From an uncultured Bacteroidota bacterium (GTDB lineage: Bacteria > Bacteroidota > Bacteroidia > Chitinophagales > Saprospiraceae), in contig CALGAA010000017.1 in NCBI GenBank assembly GCA_937952445.1, forward strand, positions 1 to 9,161: a stretch of DNA of 9,161 nucleotides. Reading direction: 5' to 3'. A program made the translations under genes and the position numbers. How positions within the stretch are numbered: the first letter of the stretch is position 1; every line of letters begins with the position of its first letter. The notes beneath the pieces were generated by a model, which searched no databases, was not told where the DNA came from, and was given only the letters and a program-made list of their open reading frames with translations. Positions 1-7,148 of the stretch are shown piece after piece.

Positions 1-841
1 TTCCCAATCCATCATATTCAATAGTTTTACTGAGTACCAGCGACATTACCAGACGTTTCAAAAACTCAATCCGTCCTTAAAATTTGGTTTGCGGGTCAAC
101 CCGGGCTACAGTGAAATTTCAACACCGCTTTACGATCCGGCCGGGCCTGGTTCCCGTCTTGGGATCCATAGCCTTTCGTCACTCCCCACGGGAATATCGG
201 GTCTTCATTTTCACGCCTTATGTGAAAACAATTCGTATACCCTGGAGCGGGTGCTGCAATCATTTGAAAGCCGGTTCGAACATCTTTTACCAAAGATCGA
301 CTGGGTAAATTTCGGGGGAGGGCATCTAATAACGGAAGAATCTTACGATATTCCCCACCTGATCAATCTATTAAAAAATTTCAGGTCAAAATACCCCCAC
401 CTCCAGGTGATTATGGAACCCGGTTCGGCTGTGGTATGGCAAACCGGTTTTCTCAAATCGACCATTCTCGATGTGATCTCGACACCGGATCGAAATTTTT
501 TAATGCTCGATATATCGTTCACTGCCCATACGCCCGATTGTTTGGAAATGCCATATAATCCGGGAATTCGGGGGGCTCAATACGGAAGTAAAGGAGCACA
601 TGTTTATTACCTGGGGGGGTCCAGTTGCCTCGCCGGTGACCAGTTGGGTCCATATTCCTTCGAACGTCCGATGGAGCCTGGTGATGAATTGATATTCGAA
701 GACATGATCCATTATACCATGGTCAAAACAACGATGTTCAACGGTGTACATCACCCCGACATCGGTATGATCAATCAGAACAACGAGTATAAAATTTTGC
801 GACGGTTTACGTTCGATGACTATCAAAACAGAATGGGCTGA
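1..841 (+). CDS. nspC: Carboxynorspermidine decarboxylase, 3' part (start off the left edge)
   Basis: PLP-dependent decarboxylase that turns carboxynorspermidine or carboxyspermidine into norspermidine or spermidine, the last step of the alternative polyamine route; cytoplasmic. The reading frame is open from the first complete codon at base 2, giving 279 visible residues plus TGA; the family is roughly 370-400 residues, so about the first quarter, with the PLP-binding lysine, is missing. Visible motifs, numbered from the first complete codon: GLRVNPG (29-35), HFHALCE (69-75), the glycine-rich phosphate loop FGGGH (104-108), EPGSA (139-143), the substrate-side Cys in SCLAGD (Cys209), and YTMVKTTMFNG near the C-terminus, all typical of fold-type III decarboxylases. 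The stretch AHTPDCLEMPYNP favours NspC over ornithine or diaminopimelate decarboxylase. The usual partner, carboxynorspermidine dehydrogenase, is not in the window and could lie to the left. A start at base 89 is not real, because homology continues upstream of it. Confidence 0.93.
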   Translation, partial: SQSIIFNSFTEYQRHYQTFQKLNPSLKFGLRVNPGYSEISTPLYDPAGPGSRLGIHSLSSLPTGISGLHFHALCENNSYTLERVLQSFESRFEHLLPKIDWVNFGGGHLITEESYDIPHLINLLKNFRSKYPHLQVIMEPGSAVVWQTGFLKSTILDVISTPDRNFLMLDISFTAHTPDCLEMPYNPGIRGAQYGSKGAHVYYLGGSSCLAGDQLGPYSFERPMEPGDELIFEDMIHYTMVKTTMFNGVHHPDIGMINQNNEYKILRRFTFDDYQNRMG

Positions 842-879
842 TAGGTTTTGAACCCGGCAATTAAATGCCATGATTGCCC

Positions 880-887
880 TACCTTTG
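880..887 (+). promoter_or_regulatory. Possible Bacteroidota -7 promoter element (TACCTTTG) before prmC
   Basis: TACCTTTG matches the TAnnTTTG -7 consensus described for the Bacteroidota primary sigma factor. It lies 38 bases after the nspC stop. The expected -33 TTTG is not at the usual spacing: the nearest, at 847-850, is 29 bases upstream instead of about 19-21. A start around 894 would give prmC a leader of about 150 bases. This is a motif match only. Confidence 0.35.
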
Positions 888-889
888 CG

Positions 890-913
890 CCATTTCCCCG
901 AAGGGGCAAATGG
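890..913 (+). other. Inverted repeat (hairpin) between nspC and prmC
   Basis: CCATTT and CCCC on the left arm pair with GGGG and AAATGG on the right, with a GAA loop (900-902) and one unpaired C at 907, so 10 base pairs with a G/C core. No T-run follows on the plus strand; the next bases are ATATATAG. It is therefore not a standard intrinsic terminator, although it could stabilise or attenuate the nspC 3' end. It overlaps the start site predicted from the TACCTTTG element just upstream. Confidence 0.5.
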
Positions 914-968
914 ATATATAGATTTGAATTGAGTACTGGGATACCAGCGGATGTCTTGCTGTATAAAT

Positions 969-981
969 AGATGGCATTTTG
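969..981 (+). repeat. 13-base direct repeat, copy 1
   Basis: AGATGGCATTTTG occurs here, 62 bases before the prmC start, and again at 1977-1989 after prmC. After each copy a related A/T-rich stretch follows (ATTTTCTACC here, ATTTTACC at copy 2). It could be a shared regulatory element, but a 13-mer match by chance in a 9-kb window is not rare. Confidence 0.4.
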
Positions 982-1043
982 ACAAAATTATTTTCTACCC
1001 CATACTAAAATTAAAGTTGTGTCAATCAATTATCCACCGGAGG

Positions 1044-1847
1044 ATGGACAGAAAAACAGAAGAACAACGAAATCGATGGATGGTCACCCTTGCACCAAAA
1101 TACGGTAAGCGGGAAGCCGACAATTTATGGCGCTGGTATCTGGAAGCCGACAGACCTTTCGATTTATTTGAGGATGATCTTCACAAATTATCCACCTTTT
1201 ACCCCATCCAATACCTGACGGGGTATGCGTATTTTTACGGGGAAAAATTTATCGTCAACCAGCATACACTCATTCCAAGACCTGAAACGGAAGAATTGGT
1301 ATATCAGGTACTTGAAGATCATCCCCCCCATTCCAACCGACGGGTTATCGATTTGGGGACCGGTACCGGATGCATTCCCATTACTTTAAAAAAGCACCGA
1401 AGCCATTGGTTCGTCACGGGTCTGGATTTGTTTCCACAAACGCTGAAAGTCGCTAAACAGAACGCGGAAGTTCATCAGGTTTCCATCCATTGGCAAATCG
1501 GTGATATATTGAATTTGGACAGCGGAGACCTGGCCTCGTATGATATCATAATCAGTAATCCGCCCTACATCAGGCCAGACGAAGGGCTGGAATTAGATGA
1601 AAACGTTTATCGATTCGAACCGCATGAAGCCCTATTCACCTCTGATTCAGACGGTTTGGAATTTTACAGAGCGATCGCCAGGCATGGCCAACAAATGAGG
1701 TCAGGGGCCCACATATATCTTGAAATCCATCCCCACTCTGCAGACCAAATCTCCGATCTGTTTTCCGACACCAATCACTTCCAAAACGTTGAAATACTTC
1801 AGGACATGCAGGGACGTAACCGGATAATGAAAGCAAACGTCGTATAG
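1044..1847 (+). CDS. prmC: Peptide chain release factor N5-glutamine methyltransferase PrmC (HemK)
   Basis: SAM-dependent enzyme that methylates the glutamine of the GGQ motif in release factors RF1 and RF2; cytoplasmic. From ATG 1044 it is 267 residues. Visible motifs: PIQYLTG (54-60), LIPRPETEELV (76-86), the SAM-binding loop DLGTGTGC (103-110), the acidic GLDLF of the next strand (126-130), the catalytic SNPPYI (171-176), then FEPHEALF (191-198) and DGLEFYRAI (203-211), in the family order. The frame stays open upstream to an ATG at 951, but the extra 31 residues (rich in Cys, Ile and Lys) do not look like PrmC and cover apparent regulatory DNA. GGAGG at 1039-1043 touches the 1044 ATG, too close for a normal Shine-Dalgarno, so ATG 1080 (residue 13) is an alternative. 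The N-terminal helical region is shorter than usual: about 24 residues separate WRWYLEA from YPIQYLTG. It follows nspC by 202 bases on the same strand. Confidence 0.93.
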   Translation: MDRKTEEQRNRWMVTLAPKYGKREADNLWRWYLEADRPFDLFEDDLHKLSTFYPIQYLTGYAYFYGEKFIVNQHTLIPRPETEELVYQVLEDHPPHSNRRVIDLGTGTGCIPITLKKHRSHWFVTGLDLFPQTLKVAKQNAEVHQVSIHWQIGDILNLDSGDLASYDIIISNPPYIRPDEGLELDENVYRFEPHEALFTSDSDGLEFYRAIARHGQQMRSGAHIYLEIHPHSADQISDLFSDTNHFQNVEILQDMQGRNRIMKANVV

Positions 1848-1976
1848 GGCAAGGTAAATCGAACGAACCAGGTATTCCCAAATTGCGGGAATTCGTCCGG
1901 CGCTTAAAATCCATTATGACCATCAACACCCGTAAAGCATTTCACCAGTGAAAATAACGGGAAGTACACGAAAAGC

Positions 1977-1989
1977 AGATGGCATTTTG
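1977..1989 (+). repeat. 13-base direct repeat, copy 2
   Basis: Second copy of AGATGGCATTTTG, 227 bases before the TonB-dependent receptor start. It is immediately followed by TAATTTTACCGC, which loosely resembles the extended TAnnTTTGc form of a Bacteroidota -7 element. Role unproven. Confidence 0.4.
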
Positions 1990-2174
1990 TAATTTTACCG
2001 CACAATGAGAATGGATGTGAATAGCGGATTGGAACCCTGACTTTAGCTGTTTTTAATTTCCGAAAGGCCTCCCATTGCTCAAACTACGAAAATCGAAACT
2101 GAAGCAAATCAATTGAAAAGGTACGGGATTTTCATCCAGATCAAATGAACCACTGACAAAAATATCATTCAAAA

Positions 2175-2187
2175 CCGTTTAAAACGG
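2175..2187. promoter_or_regulatory. 13-base near-perfect palindrome upstream of the receptor gene
   Basis: CCGTTT, one A, AAACGG: a 6-base inverted repeat with a single-base centre, ending 29 bases before the receptor ATG. A one-base loop makes an RNA hairpin unlikely, so a protein-binding site is the more natural reading. It lies in the presumed leader or promoter of the receptor gene. No regulator can be named. Confidence 0.3.
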
Positions 2188-2216
2188 AAGAGGACAACTT
2201 TATGTAAATCAAAATC

Positions 2217-4811
2217 ATGAAACAAATTATACTCGTTACGGTAATCCTTCTTTCCCTGACTATTGGCGTTCACGCTCAATCCGTAACAGGCAAAATTTTG
2301 GACAACCAAACCGGAGAACCATTGATCGGAGCAACGATAGTTGAAAAAGGAACCACGAACGGAACAATCTCCAATTTTGATGGTCAATTTTCATTAAACC
2401 TCAACCAATTTCCGGGATCGATTGAAGTTTCCTATGTGGGATTCGAATCAAAAACCATTACGATTTCTTCCTCTGATCAAACCACTTTGGAAACGATTTA
2501 TCTGAATTCCAGCGCATTTGGACTTGACGAGGTGATCATCACAGGAGTCATGGATATCGTAGAGGATCGGCAAACCCCCGTAGCCGTGTCAACCATCCCC
2601 TCTTCCGAAATTCAATCCAAAATGCTGGGAGATGTAGACCTACCAGAAGCAGCCAAATTCACGCCTTCAATCTATGTCACCAATCAGGCGAGTGGCTACG
2701 GTGACACCGAGGTATGGACCCGGGGATTTGACCAGACGAACACAGCGTTTTTACTCAACGGTCAACCGATCAATGGAATGGAAGACGGGCGTATATACTG
2801 GTCCAATTGGTCCGGCTTAACTGATGTGGCTAGTGCCATCCAGATCCAGCGCGGCCTGGGAGCATCCAAATTGGCCATCTCCTCGGTAGGTGGAACCTGG
2901 AATTTTATCATGAAAGCCACCGAAACGCGAAGAGGTGGGCAGGTATATAGCACTATAGGCAATGACAATTTCAACAAAATAGGCGCATCCTACAGCACAG
3001 GTCTCATCGATGAAAAATGGGGCATCTCAGCGTTATTTTCACATTGGTCGGGTGATGGCTGGGCCCATGGTACCCCGGGCAATGGCCAGACGTATTTCCT
3101 TTCTGCAGGATATAAACCGACCCACAATCATTCGATCAATTTGTTGATCACCGGAGCGCCCCAACAGCACGATCAAAAATTCATGAGCAGCATTTCAGCC
3201 CATATTGACAACCAGGGCGAGCTCGATCCCCGTTACAACAACAACTGGGGAATATACGACGGCAGGTACCTTTCTGAAAGGACCAATTATTATCATAAAC
3301 CCGTCATCAACCTCAATTGGGACTGGAATATCAATCCAAGGTCCTCGTTTTCTACCGTCCTTTACGGATCACTCGGCCGGGGCGGTGGCACGGGTGGTCA
3401 GGGAATCCCACTGGTCCGTACCCGGTCCGGTCAAATCGATTTTGACGCATCCGTCGCTGATCCATCCTCGAATTTCATTCTTCGCACGTCGGTCAATAAC
3501 CACAATTGGTTTGGAGCAGTCCTGAAATACGAAAATGCATGGAGCAATAATATGCACCTGAGTATAGGGACCGACCTACGTAGATATTACGGCGATCACT
3601 TCCGCCAGGTTAACCATTTGTTTGGCCGGTCGGGATACGGACAATTTCCTACTCCTGCATTTCCCGATGGGTACACCCTACGCCGGGAATACAAAGCCAA
3701 CGCCTGGGCGGCGATTTCAAAATACGCTCCCGAGGGGGAACGCATATCGTACAACAGTGCGGAGACGGTTCGTTATGCAGGAATTTTTGGCCAATTGGAA
3801 TACACGAAAAATCAATTTAGTGCTTATTTGCAGGGCGCCCTTTCGGTCCAGGATCACGTACGCCATGAGTTATTTTTCCTGCCCCAATCCGCGCGGGATT
3901 CAGAAAAAGTAGTCAATGACGGCTTTAATGCCAAATTTGGATTGAGCTATTCTATCGATGACATCCACATTTTCTTTGCCAATTCGGGGATATATTCCCG
4001 TCAACCCTTTCACGATGTGGTTTACGAAAGCAATTCGAATGAAATCAACCCCAATACCCAGAACCAGAAAATCCTCGGACTCGAATTGGGTTATAAACTG
4101 ATGTTGTCTGATTTTGATGCCAATGTGAATGTTTACCGGACTTCATGGAACAACCGAATCGATTACAATATCCTGGAAGTCCAACCAGACGGTACGGTCC
4201 GTCTGACCAATAATATGTCGTACACTGCCCTGGGGATGGATCCCTATGAGTTACTTTTTCAGGATCAATTACATACAGGGCTCGAAGTTGACCTGAGATA
4301 TAGCCCGGGCGAAAAAATCAACGTTCACGGATTCGCTTCTGTGGGCCATTGGGAAGTGATCGGGGAACGGGAAGTGGAATTGTACGATGGTGTAGAGGTC
4401 CTGGAAAAAGTTGACGAATTTGTGATTTCAGGCGAAAACATTAAAGTGGGTGGTGCACCGCAAACGTCCTTTGGACTGGGTACACGGTGGAGAATTCTTT
4501 CGAATTTATCCGCAGAAGCGAACTACGTCTATTATCACAATCTATATGCGAATAATGGGGGCATTAAATTGCCTTCATATGGACTCATGGATTTGAATGT
4601 GAGTTATGCCGTGCCCCTTCCCAATGGATCGGTCTTCCGCATCATCGGAAATATTTTCAATCTTTTTGACGAATTGTATATTTCCAAAGCTGCGTCGTCC
4701 ATCGAAGCCAGTTCTGATGAAAACAATAATTGGAATGGCATCAACAAAGACAATGTTGTGTTGTTTGGAAAGACCAGGACCGGGAATCTCACGCTTCGGT
4801 ATTCTTTTTAG
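2217..4811 (+). CDS. TonB-dependent outer-membrane receptor with carboxypeptidase-like regulatory domain
   Basis: An 864-residue outer-membrane transporter driven by the TonB-ExbB-ExbD complex. Domains: Sec signal peptide 1-20 (cleavage likely after GVHA); carboxypeptidase D regulatory-like domain about 22-100 (VTGKILDNQTGEPLIGATI, DGQFSL, SYVGFES); LDEVIITG at 103-110 where Bacteroidota receptors lead into the plug; plug about 118-236 (WTRGFDQ, LLNGQPING, IQIQRGLGASKLA, SSVGGTWNFIMKATE); then a 22-strand-type barrel to the end, closing on LTLRYSF with the terminal Phe expected for BAM insertion. A glycine-rich turn, LGRGGGTGGQG, is at 386-396. In the plug the usual GGT-hydrophobic-NIITK is here GGTWNFIMK. 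No SusD-like lipoprotein follows, so it is not a standard SusC pair; the substrate is unknown. Start: ATG 2217 leads directly into the signal peptide; no Shine-Dalgarno, as is common in this phylum. Confidence 0.92.
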   Translation: MKQIILVTVILLSLTIGVHAQSVTGKILDNQTGEPLIGATIVEKGTTNGTISNFDGQFSLNLNQFPGSIEVSYVGFESKTITISSSDQTTLETIYLNSSAFGLDEVIITGVMDIVEDRQTPVAVSTIPSSEIQSKMLGDVDLPEAAKFTPSIYVTNQASGYGDTEVWTRGFDQTNTAFLLNGQPINGMEDGRIYWSNWSGLTDVASAIQIQRGLGASKLAISSVGGTWNFIMKATETRRGGQVYSTIGNDNFNKIGASYSTGLIDEKWGISALFSHWSGDGWAHGTPGNGQTYFLSAGYKPTHNHSINLLITGAPQQHDQKFMSSISAHIDNQGELDPRYNNNWGIYDGRYLSERTNYYHKPVINLNWDWNINPRSSFSTVLYGSLGRGGGTGGQGIPLVRTRSGQIDFDASVADPSSNFILRTSVNNHNWFGAVLKYENAWSNNMHLSIGTDLRRYYGDHFRQVNHLFGRSGYGQFPTPAFPDGYTLRREYKANAWAAISKYAPEGERISYNSAETVRYAGIFGQLEYTKNQFSAYLQGALSVQDHVRHELFFLPQSARDSEKVVNDGFNAKFGLSYSIDDIHIFFANSGIYSRQPFHDVVYESNSNEINPNTQNQKILGLELGYKLMLSDFDANVNVYRTSWNNRIDYNILEVQPDGTVRLTNNMSYTALGMDPYELLFQDQLHTGLEVDLRYSPGEKINVHGFASVGHWEVIGEREVELYDGVEVLEKVDEFVISGENIKVGGAPQTSFGLGTRWRILSNLSAEANYVYYHNLYANNGGIKLPSYGLMDLNVSYAVPLPNGSVFRIIGNIFNLFDELYISKAASSIEASSDENNNWNGINKDNVVLFGKTRTGNLTLRYSF

Positions 4812-4959
4812 GCAGCATATTTGATGGAAGCGGGCTGATATTGAAAATCACCGAAGACCACGCAGCCTCAAATCTGTGTTGGAAGGTACACCGACATTCA
4901 AATTTCACAACACATGACTATAAATTGCACAAAAGAAGAAGGTATAAATAAGATCAATC

Positions 4960-5364
4960 ATGATTAATCGATTCAATGTCCGGACGTATGGTATTTTAAT
5001 CCAGGACAACCGGGTGTTGCTGGGGGAAGAAAATTATCACGACCATCTATTGTTTAAATTTCCCGGTGGGGGTGTGGAGTACGGGGAAGGCATCAAGGAA
5101 GCTTTGATTCGGGAATTTCAGGAGGAATTGAAATTGGACATCCACATTGGTAAACTCTATTACGTGACCGATTACTTTATTCAATCCGCCTTTATACCCA
5201 GCGATCAGATTATTAGCTTTTATTATTTAATTGAACCGATGAAAAATGTTGATCTCGGTCACGCCGAACACGAATTTCGCTGGGTTGATCTCCATCAAAA
5301 AAATCAGCATTTGCTAACCTTCCCACAGGATAAGGACGTTTTTTTACGATTGTGTGGAAATTGA
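4960..5364 (+). CDS. Nudix hydrolase (substrate unknown)
   Basis: A 134-residue single-domain Nudix protein, the normal size for the family, expected to hydrolyse a nucleoside diphosphate linked to another group with Mg2+; cytoplasmic. The Nudix box (G-X5-E-X7-R-E-U-X-E-E-X-G-U) spans residues 37-59: Gly37, Glu43, Arg51-Glu52, Glu55-Glu56. Its late Gly is Lys58 (EELKLD instead of EExGL). All metal-binding acidic residues are present, so activity is likely. The N-terminal strand (VRTYGILIQDNRVLLGEE) and the preceding FKFPGGGVEYGE are typical. The C-terminal half (HEFRWVDLHQ) has the usual EFRWV pattern of MutT-like members. Substrate cannot be read from sequence. It starts 148 bases after the receptor on the same strand, so co-transcription is possible but not shown. 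ATG 4960 puts the first strand at the normal distance; no Shine-Dalgarno. Confidence 0.9.
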   Translation: MINRFNVRTYGILIQDNRVLLGEENYHDHLLFKFPGGGVEYGEGIKEALIREFQEELKLDIHIGKLYYVTDYFIQSAFIPSDQIISFYYLIEPMKNVDLGHAEHEFRWVDLHQKNQHLLTFPQDKDVFLRLCGN

Positions 5365-5454
5365 AGCACCGGCTTAAATAACCTTCAAAACGATGATATT
5401 CTGGATTGCAGAGGATGGAGAATGATGGTTCTGGATGCTATATTTCTCACCGCT

Positions 5455-5469
5455 GGATAAATTTTATCC
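5455..5469. terminator. Inverted repeat between convergent genes, weak terminator candidate
   Basis: GGATAAA, one T, TTTATCC: a perfect 7-base inverted repeat about 90 bases after the Nudix stop and about 110 bases after the S41 peptidase stop. Its position between convergent genes fits a bidirectional terminator. The stem is A/T-rich with only a one-base centre and no clean T-run follows, so a protein-binding palindrome is equally possible. The rest of the 215-base gap (5365-5579) shows nothing else I can support. Confidence 0.25.
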
Positions 5470-5579
5470 GCATCGATTATTTTCCACCTACATATTAAAT
5501 CAGTACGAATTCAATTATTAAAATCACATCCAGAGAAAGAAACACTCTTCCTGTCAATACACCCAGATCCGGAGTACCA

Positions 5580-7097
5580 TTACTTTCCCGCAGATATGTC
5601 ATCGACCAGGTCAAGTACAAGGGAACGGTAAGAAGGATTTTTGGATCTACGCTCCGGACCCGGTTCGACAATTATTTCCGGAAACCCAGGAGGTTGAATC
5701 ATTTGGGAACGAGTGGGTGCCAAATAATTGAGTGCGGTCTCCAACAAGATCTCATTCTCGTTGCCAAGTGGTTTTAATTCCAGTAAATAATCTAATTCGG
5801 ATACTTTTATATCGGGCGTAAAACCGCTTTCAAATTCCCCGAATCCCACGGAATTTACAATTTTAGTCGTCAGGGGTTGTAAAGCGTATTTGTGCTTTGG
5901 ATTGGCCTGAGCCTTACTGGTAAAATCGCTTGCAGGAGCGTCGTACAAAGTCCTCGAACCTACATTTTTCCCAACGGTTTGTTCTCCTATCACCACCACA
6001 TCCATATAGGGATTGAGTCCATTAATGATCGCTTCACTGGCGGAAGCAGTACTCCGGGAAGTCAGCACAAACAGTCGATCCAATTCCAGGGAATTCAGGG
6101 GTTCCACGCCTGTGATTTCATAATTCTCATCGAAAATATACACTTCACTGAAAAAATTCAGGTACTGATTTTGACCACGGTGTTTGGCGTTGTGACCAAA
6201 CACAATAAAATTTTTATCGGTATCTGTGGTGTATATCATGCTCGCCAACATGGCTGCGGTAATTACTGCCCCACCGGGATTGTACCGGAGGTCCAGTACC
6301 AATTCATCAACGCCGGCATTTTTCAATTTCCCAAATGCCGCATTCAATTCGGAGTGGTAAAGGTGATTGAATCCATTGAGGACCAGATAACCGACTTTGA
6401 CGCCACCTGGATTCTCGATCACTTCGGTTTTGAATACCGGGTTCTCATGGATCACTTCCGCTGTCAGAGATACCGATTTTTCATCGACAAACCCAGAACC
6501 ATTGAATTCTACCAATCCCAGATTGTACGATCGGGAAGAGAAAAGCAATCGCTGGTAATTGGACAGGGTCAATTGGTTGCCATCCACTTTCCCAAAGAGA
6601 TCTCCACGCTTCAGACCTGCCTCTTCTGCCGGGGTATCAGGCAATACATACCGGACATATCCGATGAGTTCGTTGGAGTTGTTGGACAATCTGACCAACT
6701 GGTAATCAAACCCAAAATCCTCCGATATACCCTGTAGTTCGTTTTGCAACAACTCGTAATCATCGACGATAAAGGAAAATCTGTCTTTAATGTTGGGCTG
6801 GTAAATTAAAGCATCGAATAATGCCTCCGGTGAATCAAAAGATTGCAAAAACTGGACATAATCGTGGATATTATCATCCATTGCATCATCCAGATTATCT
6901 TGTTCGGCCTGGTACAAATACCACGAATTCATTGCATTCCAGACGAAATCCCGGATTTGAGTATCCGTATCATCCGGAATGGAGGTGATCACTGGATCCG
7001 GTTCGACATCAGGCTCCGGCGTACAACCCCACAGGAAAATAATACCCGGCAGGATCAATAAAATAATGTTATATTTCAATTTTTTTAGAATAGTCAT
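5580..7097 (-). CDS. S41 family (C-terminal-processing-type) serine peptidase lipoprotein with PDZ domain
   Basis: A 505-residue secreted peptidase. The N-terminus is a lipoprotein signal: basic start, hydrophobic core, then lipobox LWGC with Cys25 as the lipidated residue. The next residues, TPEPDVEPDPV, are acidic and Pro-rich, resembling the acidic export signals of surface-exposed Bacteroidota lipoproteins, so outer-membrane and possibly surface location is inferred. Then come an N-terminal helical region about 45-120 (FVWNAMNSWYLYQ), a PDZ domain about 125-205 (PAEEAGLKRGDLFGKVDG), and the S41 core with LDLRYNPGG (268-276). The catalytic pair is Ser352 in STASASE and Lys377 in TVGKNVG, 25 residues apart as in tail-specific proteases (Prc/CtpA), so it looks active. 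The C-terminal 70 residues are family-specific. The gene is divergent from a small lipoprotein across 51 bases. Start: ATG at 7097 gives the signal peptide directly. The protein substrate is unknown. Confidence 0.92.
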   Translation of the reverse strand: MTILKKLKYNIILLILPGIIFLWGCTPEPDVEPDPVITSIPDDTDTQIRDFVWNAMNSWYLYQAEQDNLDDAMDDNIHDYVQFLQSFDSPEALFDALIYQPNIKDRFSFIVDDYELLQNELQGISEDFGFDYQLVRLSNNSNELIGYVRYVLPDTPAEEAGLKRGDLFGKVDGNQLTLSNYQRLLFSSRSYNLGLVEFNGSGFVDEKSVSLTAEVIHENPVFKTEVIENPGGVKVGYLVLNGFNHLYHSELNAAFGKLKNAGVDELVLDLRYNPGGAVITAAMLASMIYTTDTDKNFIVFGHNAKHRGQNQYLNFFSEVYIFDENYEITGVEPLNSLELDRLFVLTSRSTASASEAIINGLNPYMDVVVIGEQTVGKNVGSRTLYDAPASDFTSKAQANPKHKYALQPLTTKIVNSVGFGEFESGFTPDIKVSELDYLLELKPLGNENEILLETALNYLAPTRSQMIQPPGFPEIIVEPGPERRSKNPSYRSLVLDLVDDISAGK

Positions 7098-7148
7098 ACA
7101 CTGTTTTGATGTTATTATAATCCGAGATCATTCATTAAATAACTTATT
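7098..7148. promoter_or_regulatory. Divergent promoter region of the S41 peptidase and small lipoprotein genes
   Basis: Only 51 bases separate two divergent starts, so both promoters must overlap here or extend into the coding regions. The stretch is strongly A/T-rich. It contains TTTTG at 7104-7108 on the plus strand but no TAnnTTTG at the right distance on either strand. A 6-base inverted repeat, ATTCAT (7130-7135) and ATGAAT (7149-7154), includes the lipoprotein start codon; the stem is weak. I cannot assign individual promoter elements. Confidence 0.45.

Larger units (their letters stand above)
1848..2216. other. 369-base intergenic region between prmC and the TonB-dependent receptor
   Basis: I see no convincing gene here. 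It holds a short inverted repeat 27 bases after the prmC stop (ATTCCC 1874-1879, GGGAAT 1887-1892, 7-base loop) without a T-run, hence a weak terminator candidate at best. It also has the second copy of a 13-base repeat (1977-1989), a loose TAATTTTA promoter-like element directly after it (1990-1997), and a near-palindrome close to the receptor start. A possible 11-codon ORF (2005-2040) has no supporting signal. The length suggests the receptor has its own promoter and a long leader. Confidence 0.6.

Noticed and set aside
500..985. 161-codon minus-strand frame opposite the nspC 3' end and the spacer
   Set aside because: Antisense to a clear nspC; the translation has no recognisable motif and the frame crosses the hairpin region.
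951..1043. Upstream in-frame extension of prmC from ATG 951
   Set aside because: The added residues do not resemble PrmC, and the DNA contains A/T-rich regulatory-looking sequence and a 13-base repeat that recurs in another intergenic region.
1636..1929. 97-codon minus-strand frame overlapping the prmC 3' end
   Set aside because: Mostly antisense to conserved PrmC sequence, with no signal or motif.
2217..5364. Receptor and Nudix hydrolase as a dedicated uptake-and-processing pair
   Set aside because: Only same-strand adjacency supports it, with a 148-base gap and no shared pathway signature.
5892..6737. 281-codon open frame on the plus strand, antisense to the S41 peptidase
   Set aside because: It lies wholly opposite a strong peptidase gene with intact motifs, and its translation is Ile-, His- and Phe-rich with no domain, signal or family pattern.
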